A stretch of 64,000 nt of DNA. Origin: Capitella teleta (Eukaryota > Annelida > Polychaeta > Capitellidae). The translations under genes and the position numbers were made by a program. The stretch covers positions 78,194 through 142,193 of the forward strand of contig KB295236.1 of NCBI GenBank assembly GCA_000328365.1, in the 5' to 3' direction. The notes beneath the pieces were generated by a model. It saw only the letters and a program-made list of their open reading frames with translations. It had not been told where the DNA came from and did not search any database. Positions 41,979 through 54,300 of the stretch are shown one piece after another (within the stretch, counting starts at the first letter, position 1; each line of letters opens with the position of its first letter).

Positions 41979-42409
41979 ATGAATTCCGATGAAGCGGTCT
42001 GCAATGGCGGGAAGCCTAGCGAGTGCCGCCGACTTTCAGACAGTATCAACGGCCTTGAACGGGCCCAGATGACAATATTAACAGGTTAGTTAAATTTCTT
42101 TATACCATTTTATTTATTACATATGAACTACAGAATAAAATGGTTAAACTTAATCACGCATTTCATCGTACAATGTGAATGTCGCTCAAATCCTGACGCA
42201 GCGTCGTCGGTTAACCGGTTTTGGGCGGTTATAGGATTCGTCGAAAATGTGTCCTCTTACAGTTGCACTGAGATACAGGAAAAGCTGACCTTTACCCACG
42301 ATGCATCGATATCAGGACCCATATAATACAACCATTATACTTGTCTAAAATTCAGATATGGTCGCCAAAGAAGCTCTGGCCAGCGCCTGGTTAGCGAAAC
42401 AGTCTGGGG
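41979..42409 (+). CDS. Doubtful small two-exon gene or gene start
   Basis: ATG 41979 opens a frame (MNSDEAVCNGGKPSEC) ending at a donor AACAG|GTTAGT (42084). An acceptor AATTCAG at 42353 would join in frame to DMVAKEALASAWLAKQSGV and a stop, 54 codons in all. CACGTG (an E-box) lies upstream at about 41725. The splice sites are good and the peptide composition protein-like, but the family is unknown and the short length allows chance. Confidence 0.22.
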
Positions 42410-43090
42410 TCTAAACCTGGGCGTTAATCCCTTCTCCCTACATGGTGCCGATAATGGGCCATCGCAGTCATTTGTTGTGGATGAATCCATATGCAAGCAA
42501 CTAAATGTGAGGGGCAAGCCACTGGACTTCCGAATTTCCACTCTCACTGTATAGCAAATCAGGAGAGATGTGGAACATTTCTCGCATCTAAAGGAGTTCC
42601 GCGATCTAGCAAAACTCCCATCAGCCGAACTGAGAAAATTCATCTATTCCCCTGGACCTGTTTCTCGCTTGACTACTGTACCAAGACAACTCAATTCCAT
42701 CGCTCTTGTAACTCCCAACGATACATCCAACTTCATATAATAAATCTGCGCGACAACTCACCCAGTTGGGATGCCATTGTCCGCCATCCCTACCCGGAAA
42801 TACGTACGCCACACTATTGCAAATAACAAGTTCCAGTACTAGAACAAGGTTGTTGTTTTCACTTGTTGATCCCTGCACCATAACAATCAATTACACGAGA
42901 GCGTCGTTGTATACGAGTCCTCGATCTAATGAAGGGAATGGTGCACCGGTGGTATATTGTGTCATTGATGATTCACTGAAGTCTGACACCACAATCAAGT
43001 GCAACAGCAAAATATTAATAATTAATGTTTTGCTGCAATTATTGTGCTGTTGATTCGTTGATGCACAACTGGCGATTGGATCCTGCGACT

Positions 43091-43441
43091 GTGTTTCCAT
43101 GGTGACGAAAAGAGAAGGACGCAATTTCAAATTTCTCTTCTTGTTTTGGGATAAAATTGTGAATTTATCACGTCAGATTGGATTTCTGGAAGTGGAAACT
43201 ATAAAATCTGCATTCCTCTTCTATCAAAGAACATTTGGATACTAAATTCGTCCTTGGATCATGTTCTGCCGCTGCTCAGTGGTGACAAGGCTACAAGTCA
43301 TCATACTCATCACCATGCAGATTCATTGTAATGGCAAAGATTGAAAGCTTACACAAGGCTTTCCATCTTTCATCAATCATTTCAATTAATTCTTGTAGCC
43401 AAACACCTCCCTTCGGGCATTAAATGTTTATCTTATCTTAT
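43091..43441 (+). mobile_element. Short internally deleted copy of the LINE at 11607-12790
   Basis: 43091-43316 matches 11607-11824 (TGTTTCCATGGTGACGAAAA, TCTTCTATCAAAGAACATTT, GACAAGGCTACAAGTCATCA), and 43367-43441 matches 12699-12790 (CAATTAATTCTTG, ATGTTTATCTTATCTTA). The endonuclease segment between them is absent, so 5' and 3' ends are nearly fused. Confidence 0.85.
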
Positions 43442-43816
43442 TGCATGCATGCATGCGCCTTAATCAAAGCATTCTCTATTCAGAGCACCTTCAAGCGAGG
43501 CATCTTACACGCATAATCTGATAATTGGTGGCAGCAAGTTTGATTACTGTATGTGTATGTTCTACACTGTATGCATGTTCAACATTTCAGAGAAAAATAC
43601 ATGTACAAGAATATCCAGGTTCTTGGTAGACATCTTTTAGGAAAACTTTGTTTTGGAGATTAAAACTAAACCGGAAATCATTTAAGAGCTAGGGTTTACA
43701 GATTTGTATGTACATGTTGCTTTACATATGAATACCGGGTACTCGTATACATGTATTTTATAGGGTTCTGCTTAATCTGATGAGAGCACATACTATCATA
43801 GAATTGAAATCATGTT

Positions 43817-43876
43817 GGATATACGTATACTGAAATGTCTAATACTGGATATACGTATACTGAAATGTCTAATACT
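43817..43876. repeat. Exact 30-bp tandem duplication
   Basis: The unit beginning GGATATACGTATACTGAAAT is repeated twice head to tail without change. Confidence 0.9.
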
Positions 43877-44489
43877 GCAACATGTTTCCAGCCGAAAAGT
43901 ATCTGAATATACCAAGCAGACGTCGGAAAAACCACGCGCAGCCGAATATACCGGATAATTAATGCAGGATATTCAGTATCCGATTATCCAATGTCACTAC
44001 ATTTGCATCCCTAGATGATTGTTGAATGCATTATGATTTGGACGTCTGCTTCAGAATGCAGATCCCAAGAGTGTGTGGCCCAGTCAGCTGTCTTGTGATG
44101 GCGATGGTGTGGCAGTGTGAACACTGTAAATGCATTCCATTCCGAGAATATTCCAGATTTTCTTCTTATATAAATATTATCAAGAACACTATCCGAGAGA
44201 AAAACAAGAAAACAAGGGAAATCATAACAGTTTTTACTCCACAGACTTTTCCTAAAAAAAAATCATATTAAATAAAATTGAGCAACAAATAAAAAGGAAC
44301 TATACCCCCCTCCCTGCCAATTTATTGTTTTCATGAATTCATTGTCGGATATTTGTTGTTGTTCATATTTTATGCCGCATAAAACCTCACGCATAATTTT
44401 AAGGGAGCATGTAGACACAAGGGAATGACTCAAGTATCACACAAAAATAGGAAATATGTACACATCCCAAGATAGTCGAAGGGATGATA

Positions 44490-45354
44490 TGCGGCTACGC
44501 TGCGGCCTGCTCCACAGCTGGATGGGTCAAGCACGAGTAATCGNCCAATCAGATCCTGCGAAAATAATGGCTGCTGCAGTTGAATGTCTTTTGTGTTGAC
44601 CTTGACCTACTTTGGCGTTCTCGCTGACCTCTGACCACCATTGAGGGTCAAATTCGTAGTCAGCTTTGAGAATCTTCTTGAACATTTGTTGCTCGTTGTC
44701 ATCATAGAACGGTTCGTAACCGCACAACCTGAAAGCGAGAGATGGTGAAGAGCATTCAGGGCAAGAAACGGTTTGAACAAGGATGAAATAACCAATTAAC
44801 GTAGGTGCTGACAAGTGAGATATGCACCCGGTAGTAATGGAACTATAGCAGGCCCAACTTAGTGACAGCTACCTGCGTATAAGGTTCAGGCCCTGTAGTC
44901 ATCAGAACCAATGCATTTGCATATAAAAAATCACCATATATTTTAAGATGAAAATGATCAATTTTATTCCATTTTTCAAATTTAATGGTATATTAATTAT
45001 TGGCTATATTAAATATGCAAAATGTTAACAAAACATAGTGTTAAGATAATCAGTATCAGAAAAGAAGAGAGGTCACTTACAGGATGAAAGTCATGACCCC
45101 AATACTCCACATGTCGACTGCACTCGTGTACTGACTCCCTGTCATGATTTCAGGTGCTGAAAACAACGATGACTTACGATTAGTCACAACAACAATTTGT
45201 TAATTGATTAACAAGAGAACGTTAACATAATTAGGTATAACGAGGGGCTGAAGTAGAAATAATATATCCATCAGAAAGTTTTTGAAAACAAAATCCGCTC
45301 AAAAACATCTATTGAGTTTAGAAAATATATAACGGATAAAACGATTGATTTTTC

Positions 45355-45398
<44 letters not shown>

Positions 45399-48300
45399 GT
45401 TTCTTCTTCTCAATTCCTTTCTTTTTTTCTTTCAAATCCGGATGATATAATAAGCCTCAACCCCTGGGAAGGTTTGTGAATGCACGCACAGGTAGACAGC
45501 CAATCAACAAACAGGTGACTGACCGCAGTAGCCGGGAGTTCCACAGACAGTTTGCATCGTAACATCTCCGCTGATAATTTTAGACAAGCCAAAATCAGCT
45601 GAAAGAAAAGGTTTAATTATTATTTTCAATGATTATCAAGAAATACAGACCTATCTTAAGTCTGGCGTCATCACTGTTGTTTTCATACAGAAGGTTTTCT
45701 GGCTGGAATAGGATGAAATACAGGATAAGATAAGATAAGTATTAAAATGGTGCATGAGACTGAGTTATAAATAACACGGTAATAAATGCTATTCATATAA
45801 AAATAAGATAAAGATATGAGATGAAATCTTACCTTTAAGTCTCTGTGTACGATATCATTTTCATGCAAATACTGCAAACAGACAATTGATGCACTCATAA
45901 ATTAATTATATCTTAAACTCAGAAGGGGGATTAAATAAAAACTGAGCACCAGAATATTGAATAAACTTGTTAATTCTTAATGCAACTCAGAAATTATTAA
46001 TCCACAATAGAAGTCTAAATTAACAATAACTTTCAAGGAGCAGGCAAGACGCTCCTAATTAGGTCACACTCATAATATATAGGCCACCAAGAGGCACTTT
46101 GGTGCATTTTGTCAGCAGCGTTCAATTGCGCTCACTTTTGCCGCCTCCAGCATTTCCTTCACACACTTAGCGGCGTCCTTTTCGCTGTAATAGCCCCGAG
46201 TGACGATTCTGTGAGAGAAGAAGAAGACAATCAGAATTATTATGACGTCATTTAGAGGTCAAATCCCTAACAGCCAAACAGAGAAAAGGAATCCTTGTAT
46301 AATGACCTTAATCAGTGACTACATGGTCCATAGTTGTTCAATTAATCAAAGCGATATTTGTTCGACCTCCGTCATATATATACCTGGCATGAAAATCTAC
46401 TTAAAACACCCGAACATAGTAATGTCTTCGTAAAATCGCTCGTATGTGTGAGCAAAAGGTGGTTATTCGGGTTAGATTCCATTGGCTCCAATGATGACGC
46501 TCGATCGTCCTTGAGCGAAAGAGTCGTCATCATTGAGTCCGGTGTTCTGAATATTTAGGTGCCAGAATACTGTATGCCAAAACAAGTGTTAGTCTTTTCC
46601 CATATGCATGTACTGCTGCGTTAAAAAAATAACATGTAAAATCGGTATTTAAATACTAACAATGGATGCTATTCACTCCAAAGAAACACCATCGTAATTA
46701 AATACATTCTGCGTTAATTCTTTCTTTTCTGAGCCATTTATATAATATACCTGAGTTAGAGTGTTGGTTCGCGTAATCGAGCAAAAACGGTTTCCTACAC
46801 GACTTAGGAAACAAAAACGGGTTTTGTTAAATTGAGTGCACCTTTAGTACAGTACATCAAGTGGAATTATGTCTACATATATAATCTGACCAATGATGAC
46901 GGTTTATCATTCTGTTTTGTGAGTACTTGCATGTAATTTAAAACCTAATCTCATCTCCATCCCATTGCACTTAGGTGTAAAAGAAACGCAATTCTTTGGT
47001 TATGCCAACACCACATTCTGGGTTTGCATTGCAATTAACTTGGTTTAATTAGAGGAACAATCAACAATTGAAGAATTCAGGATTCAAAATAAAAATGTTT
47101 CATTTTCATGGTCAGATATTCCAAGTCCTCTGACTCATACGCCTTGCAATAACACATGAGAGGATTTTGGGCCAAAAAGAGACTCTCAATCCTGCCCTGT
47201 GGGATGATGTTGCAGCCCTGAATCAGCTCTCTGCTACTGTGGAGAGACGGGAGGCGGTGAGGAATTACTGACTTTAGTTTATCCCATAAATTTTCATTTG
47301 GTGACAAGTTGGAGGATGTGCCAACCATGACAATGCCGTGAGTTCAAGAAGTCTGTGATGACCATAGCAAGGTATGTATGAGCATTATTTTGCTGTAATA
47401 TAGTCGGATCTCCGGATATTCTTGACCCGGTTATGGGGTCTTTTATGGGGATCTGAGCCCCTATCTCCCCTACCTCAGTTACCTGACCCGATATCAGTCT
47501 CTCTGCAGATATTGGTCGGTCGCCTTTCTCCCATGTCGCATATCCGGTATACATGGCTGTCTTGAACCAGTCCTAACCTGGATCTCGCCGGTTTGCTCTC
47601 ACTTTCAGGCATACAGAACAGGGCCAATCCACGGTAGATCTGTTATTTTCTGCTCGATGACGCATTGGTTGTGTGGTTGATACACTGTGGTCCGATTTGG
47701 CGGTTTGTGACTCTTGGATCAACTCCACGCTCCAGAAGGCTTCTGGATATTACTCTTCAGGAAGCCGTCAGCCTTCCCAGAGTGCAAATTCTTCAAAAGT
47801 CTGATTGCTTTTGAAGCACTCGTTGGAGTATCGTTCCAGGCAATTTTATTGTCTATCACAGACATCTTGTCATGGGAGTACTCGAAATAATGTTTACATG
47901 CAGTATTCACGGATTGGCTGCGAAATAAAATCAATTCTTGATCGTAAACGGTTTGAAAATAAAGAGAATAGACCTGTGCACCCTGTAGAATATTGTTGTA
48001 GATCCAAACTTGAATTAATTAATTAATTAATTAATTAATTAATTAATTAATTAATTAATTAATTATTAAGCTAATTATAGATTGCTACGTTTCTTTTGCA
48101 CCTAAGTATATATAAGCTAGTAGTCGCTGTACACCTATAGTACTGGGAAGAAAAGTTTAAAGCAATGTACAAGTCGTGCATTCAAACAGATTCGGATGTT
48201 AGCTATTAACAATGCTATTTTGCTTCATGGAAAAGATGTTGAAAGCCCCGGCATTTTTGTGTGATGTCATTATACCTGTCGAAGAGCTCTCCTCCAGTCA

Positions 48301-51279
48301 CGCACTCCAGCACCAGAAAGATCTGTGTCTCTGTCTCATATATCTCCTTCAACCGAATCTGAAAAAAAAATAAATAAAATAAAAAACTAAAATTAATGAA
48401 ATAATTAAAAAATAAAATAAAACATTAAGTAGATATAAAGCAGATACTAAATTGAAAGTAGCCAGCGATAAAATGGGCGAATGTGCAGCGTTAAATGTTC
48501 CACCCACCTCCTTCCCATTACAATATACAATGAATTAAACGAAAACAAAGATACACGTAAATCAATCTATGATCAGTTAATCACTGATTGTTATCTAAAA
48601 TTTGAAATTCTTCATAATTTTTGCCATAATTTGCATTTGAGATCATGTGTACCACTAATTCTCCCAAACTTTCTTTCATTAACAATAATTGGCTATTTGA
48701 TATACATGTACAGTTGCCATGGTAACCATGCAGTTGCACTTCTTTTTTTTTTCCTCCGAGCGATCTATCATGGAGCGACATTCTGACGATTTGCGCGCGA
48801 GCATATGTCAATGTCATATCAAACAAATTTATATTCCTTTTGAAACTGGATTCATTCATTACGCCCAGTCTCCTTAGAAGATCAAAGGACTCGCCACAAG
48901 GCATTCGGCGGTTCCATAAATGGCGCCAGTTATCCATTACGTAACCAAGAATGTCAGCCTTAGTCACAACTGGTGGAACAAGATCGACGCATGCCGTAAT
49001 TGCTATAATTCTGCAGAGTGTACGCACTGGATGTACATATACACCCACCCACAGGTCAAACACCTCAAGCGAGAGTGCAATTAAGCCCCTTCACCTCCCA
49101 AGGGAAGAAAGAGGGCCCTCGACCCATGTCATCCATAAGGCACGAAGCCGTTTGGGGGAACAACCCACATTGCCCTCGGATCAAGGCGTTGGTTTATTGG
49201 GATGTAGGTCGATCGCCAGGAGGGAAATCTCCAAGGGGAATAATAGTAAACGGCGGATTGCATAATTATATATATATCTTAATTTCGTATATGAACCCAT
49301 ACATTTGAACCAAAGGAAAGAAGAGCCATGCGAATGGAGACTGTACATATATACATATATATATATGTGTCCATGTGGTACAACGTGCAGCCTTGAGGTT
49401 AATCTCTTCGCGTTGATATATCCACCAGATTCACAGCACACGACGTGAACAAATTGGCAGGCACCCAGAATCATAACCTCGTTTGGCGACGCAAAACTCG
49501 CGCTCACTCATCGTGAAGCCTCGTCGTCAGATGGCAGAAACATGACGCTGCGATAGCACGTCGTTTTGCTGGCTGCTTTCGCCAAAGCACGCACATCCAG
49601 TTGGCATGAAAACATGCGTTTCTGCCGGTAAACATTGATTTGCTTATAGGCCGGGATTTCCACCCAAACAAAATGTAAGAAAAGCAAATATTTATACAGC
49701 AATATACACTAAAGAACTTTTGAGTTAAAAAGATAACTGAAAGTATAACACGGGAATATTGTGTGAAACTTAGAAATGATCAGATAATTCTGATTATTCG
49801 CTATACGCCATAACTCAATCGCGAGTGATTCTAGCGGGGGTGGTACACACATCTTGAGATCGACATCAAAAGACGACATTTGAAGCGTCTGCCACAAAAG
49901 ATCAAAGCAAGCACACGCGTGGATTAGCAAGTGATCAATCAACGAGATTTCTCTCCACACGAACACAGGTGCGAACCAATAATTAGCAAATGTTCATAAA
50001 CCAGTCTTAGCTTACGACGGTTTAAGCTCAATACGCACAAGACCTAATCACGCAATCGACCTTTCGATTGTGCAAAATTACTCGACGAAAGCAGATAACC
50101 AAATGACAATAGTAGAATGATATTGACACTATTTAATACCTATTTCGTGTGGTTGCACGCTCCAAAATAGCACATAGCATTGCAATTTGGTATCTTGAAC
50201 AAATAGCTTGGTTACTATACGATATAAATGTACCCGGTACAATAGCAACACTGCATATACGAATCTTGGATGAGCTCGACATGACGTCATAATTAATAAT
50301 GGTAATTGACAGAGCAGAGTTATCAATCTGGCGTTACCTGGAAACATCTGGACACACGGGGACTTGTTATCAGTTAACACAAGATAAAATGGATTATCAC
50401 CGCGATTGCATTACATAATCTGCAATAATCAATCGAGTGAAATTAAGTCATTTGGAATACGACTACCCTTGCATATACAGTACACATACATATAATAACC
50501 TCATTCTATTTTATCATTCAGCTGCGTGGGAGTCGTTGAGTTACTTTCTTTGTCCTCACTCCAGAGTTAATTAATAATTAATCCAGGAAAAATACAGCGA
50601 CAAGGCTTCTTTATTGAGCAGGTATCGATCTTGCTATTCGAGTTCGGAAGATCATTTCGAAGGATTCGAATCCAAGTCTTATAAAATATTTAAAAACCCC
50701 ACGCCATTTTTTAACTCAATGCCAAAGCTAGACAAGGCAGACAGAGCCATTGATCACACAGATGGTCCGCTGAGACGAAAAGGGAAATCCCACTCAACGT
50801 GGGAGAATACAGCTATATCTATTTACATCTACGGGGATTAGCAATTTCCACGCATTTTTGTAAATGTTTGCAGCGTGTGCACGACAGACGCCTACCTTTA
50901 TTTGTTATTGATATAAAGATCAAAGCGAGTGAACAAGTGACGCATGTGTCAATCACAGCCAACTGTTTTCATATAAACGAGATCGCATGGTGCCACGCCC
51001 TTAACCATGTCACACACGTGCCATCTCACGGCTCTTGCTTTTGTTTATTAAAAAAAAAAAAAACACATCACCAAGGGGGTTATTTCTTCATCCATGAGAT
51101 GAATGATGTCAATTATCGACACATTTATGGAAAAATCTATACGCTGACTAATGCAGAGTGAGAAAATGGCGCGAAATGGCGAAAATGGCGCGAAAATACG
51201 AGACATCGAAAGAGAGCGCTTAGAAGCACAAAGTATTTTAGCGCTCTATAAATAAATAAATAAATAAATAAATTTATAA

Positions 51280-51333
<54 letters not shown>

Positions 51334-54300
51334 TACTTATTAAAGTCGGTCAAAATAGCACCGGAAAAAGAAAGGCATTGATCATATGTCAGCTGACTCG
51401 CACATCCATCCTTATTTAGCAGATGTGCAGAATATCTGCGGTGGTAGCGTGTCAAACATAATAATCCAAGATTGACATATTCATTTTCCTTGGATATATG
51501 GGGAATTTGGCAAATAATTTGACGCTGGCTGATGGCATACTGAGGAGCGGCATTAGACATGATTGGATTTTTTGGCTCCTCTCAATTACATCGACAAATC
51601 CCAAGGGTTCTTTATCCGAGCTGCATGCCACCATAGACAGAAATACACAGCGCCCGGCCTCGAACCCGGGGCCTCGACATCCACGCGGTCGACCTAGGAT
51701 TGCAGTCTACTCGGTGCCCCTCTGAAGTTGGTGGGTTCATCAATAATCAATCATCATTACATCAATCATCAACGGAATTGATCAGAGAGGAAAGCACAGG
51801 AAACCAACTGACATCTCGTTTTCCGTTACTCAATAGCAACATCAACATCATCGGTTGCACGCATACAATTCGCAGTGATACACCAACTTATTGGCGCCAA
51901 AAATGAAAAGTCGGCTGATTTATCGCTTGAATACACCGTGTTGCGATCAGCCAAATTTATTCGACAAGAACGCAGAGGATTATCACGTGTGTGTCACAGA
52001 TATATCGATGTACAAACGCACATTATGGAAGATTACTGCTTCTTCAGCCTGTATATGGGCGTTGAAGCGAAATCGCCACTTGAAAGGTACGAGCATTGGA
52101 TTTCACGTGGAAAGGGATCTTCCACTCGCTAAAAACCCCAATCGATAAGCTTTCTTGCCCGAAGCATCACTTACAGATAACCGAGTGGGGACATAGTGCG
52201 GTTGAACAATCGACGATTGCAAAAGGGGCCAAGGTATACGCCAATGGAAAGCTCAAAAGTTGCGCCTTGTACAATTAATGTACTGGTTATATTTACGGGT
52301 GAAGTTAGGTGAATAAGAGTTATGTTATAAACAGTTCTCTCTCTCTCTATCTCCACGCATTCAAACACGAGGCATTATAATTAATCTTCGTCAAGCTATA
52401 AATAGCCTTTAGAACGCGTAGATCTCGTGCCAGAATAAATTAATATTCCTTCCGCACACTTGGCTTCAACTCAAAGGTCACGAGAAGTCAAGGACAAAGG
52501 AATCTGGGGTTAAATCCACATGCTAAGTAGGCACACAACAAGGTTAATTAATTGCAAAATCGCTCATCAATTTTGCATCAAAATAACAATCAATTTTGCG
52601 ATAGACATTTCACAGAGGTAGAAACCCTAGATAGCTTGGATATCCTGCGCATTCCTGCCTATTGACCAAGATTGGCTAGAAATGGCCACCAATTAGGGCA
52701 AGAACCACGATAATTCTCAGCCTGCATGGGGTTGACCAATGCCGCTTAATTAACGAGGGGAAATCAATGCATTGGGAATTGGATTATCTTCCCGGGGCTC
52801 ACACAGAGGGCGAATGTGGGACAACAGGATGAGGGCGCCACATGAATTTTCGCGCCGCATGAAATTTGCGCTATATTCGAGGTCACGATCGGCTGAGAAA
52901 ATTAGATGCCCGCGAAATCTTTCTATGTGATCTTATACTATATAAACCTATGCATGACCGCGAATAATTAGTGCCGCGAATAAAAGCCTAAGCTATAAAA
53001 CCACGAAATTCGCAGTCCGCGGAAATTTCCGCTAGTATTTTCCGTTCGATTATAGTGATTATACTCACCACATTCGGATGATTCAATTTCAACAAAATTC
53101 CGATTTCTGTCGCCACAATCTTCTGGTCAATCTACAGAATATAAACATGATATAAAGGTCAGCCCAGAAAGGTCAAATCAATAATGATGACCTTTTTGTT
53201 GATGATTTTCATCGCCCAGAAGACATTGGTGCCGACTTGCTCACATCGACACACCGTCGAAGTCGCTCCCCTGAAAACACAAGAAATTAAAAAATAAATC
53301 AATCACTTCTATTTTCGTTTGTACAAATCCGAAATCACAAAGAGAAAAAGCGAAAAGAGAAAATGTGACACAAGTACAATTAATGCACATCAATAATGCA
53401 CGTCACAGTAAATAACAAGTAAATTGATGTGTCAGCGGCGTGTTTACCGTTGCGTGTTCAGTTGAAAACCATTGCAAATATCGCATAATGGACATTGATG
53501 GCCTCACCTTCCAGGACCAATGTACACGACTGCATCATCTATTATTAAGAACATTATTGCACGGTAGCAATGAAAGTACTTCTGCATAACTACTTACTGT
53601 AGTAACTATAGGGTATAAGCTAACTTCTTTCGGCTCAGTTTAACACATTTGACAAGTTTACAGGTTGGATCGAAACCGCACACCTCTCGTCAAACAGTCA
53701 AAAGATTACACTGCCGTCACATGAGATTCTATCTTAGAACAAACGTGAGCTAGGAAGGGAGATTTGAGCACACAGAATAAGTGAACCTGGCAGGGATTAC
53801 AGTCAGCGGATGGTCCGAATGGGACGTCGACATCGCGAACAGGAAAGCCACAAATTACCGCTACTCAACTTCATGTCGAGATGGATGAATAAATATAAAG
53901 ATTCGCGCTTGGTAAAAAGAGCCATAGGGTATAGATATATAGCGATGACACGGCAAAAAGGGTTTATCAGTTCCTGTTCATCTCAGGCAGACATCACTTC
54001 CGGTAGCCCCGGGCTGACGGATGCAAAGTGCAAATGTGTGTAACTCTGGATAACGCACGAGCGCGCTGCAGAAACCAAACACCTTCCCGTTATTGTAATC
54101 CGGGATAAAAAATATAAAATTGAACCCGCTTTTTATGGAAACGGTGCTGGATTCAACCGCGCGGTGAGAGGCTTGGTGGGTTCAACAATCTGCTTGAGCA
54201 GACATTCCTTGCCCCAGAAACCAATTAGTGAAGACTTGCATCGTTCCAAATAGAGACCCTACTTCAAGTGCATTTGAGGGCGAGAAGGCTGCGATGTGCA

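Larger units (their letters stand above)
41431..44489. other. Repeat-rich intergenic region
   Basis: Holds repeat copies at 41576-41665 and 43091-43441, a 30-bp tandem duplication at 43817-43876, a possible two-exon gene start at 41979-42409 and a hAT-like end near 44000. Otherwise unassigned. The 3' exons of the CaMKIV-like gene should lie here but were not recognised. Confidence 0.4.
48359..53068. other. 4.7-kb intron of the CaMKIV-like gene
   Basis: Contains a SINE-like unit with microsatellites (51241-51722) and a copy of the GGAAATTTCC repeat (52871-53030). Short open frames on both strands lack recognisable similarity or splice context and are not called. Confidence 0.6.

Noticed and set aside
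42340-42830. Open stretches that faintly recall BEL/Pao-type retroelement protein
   Set aside because: Similarity is only a vague pattern by eye; no terminal repeats or firm domain motif were seen, so no element is called.
45355-45398. CRISPR or other repeat array
   Set aside because: Simple trinucleotide microsatellite; this is animal DNA and no spacer structure exists anywhere in the window.
51650-51722. tRNA gene
   Set aside because: B box is perfect but the acceptor and T stems do not pair properly; better read as a SINE head.
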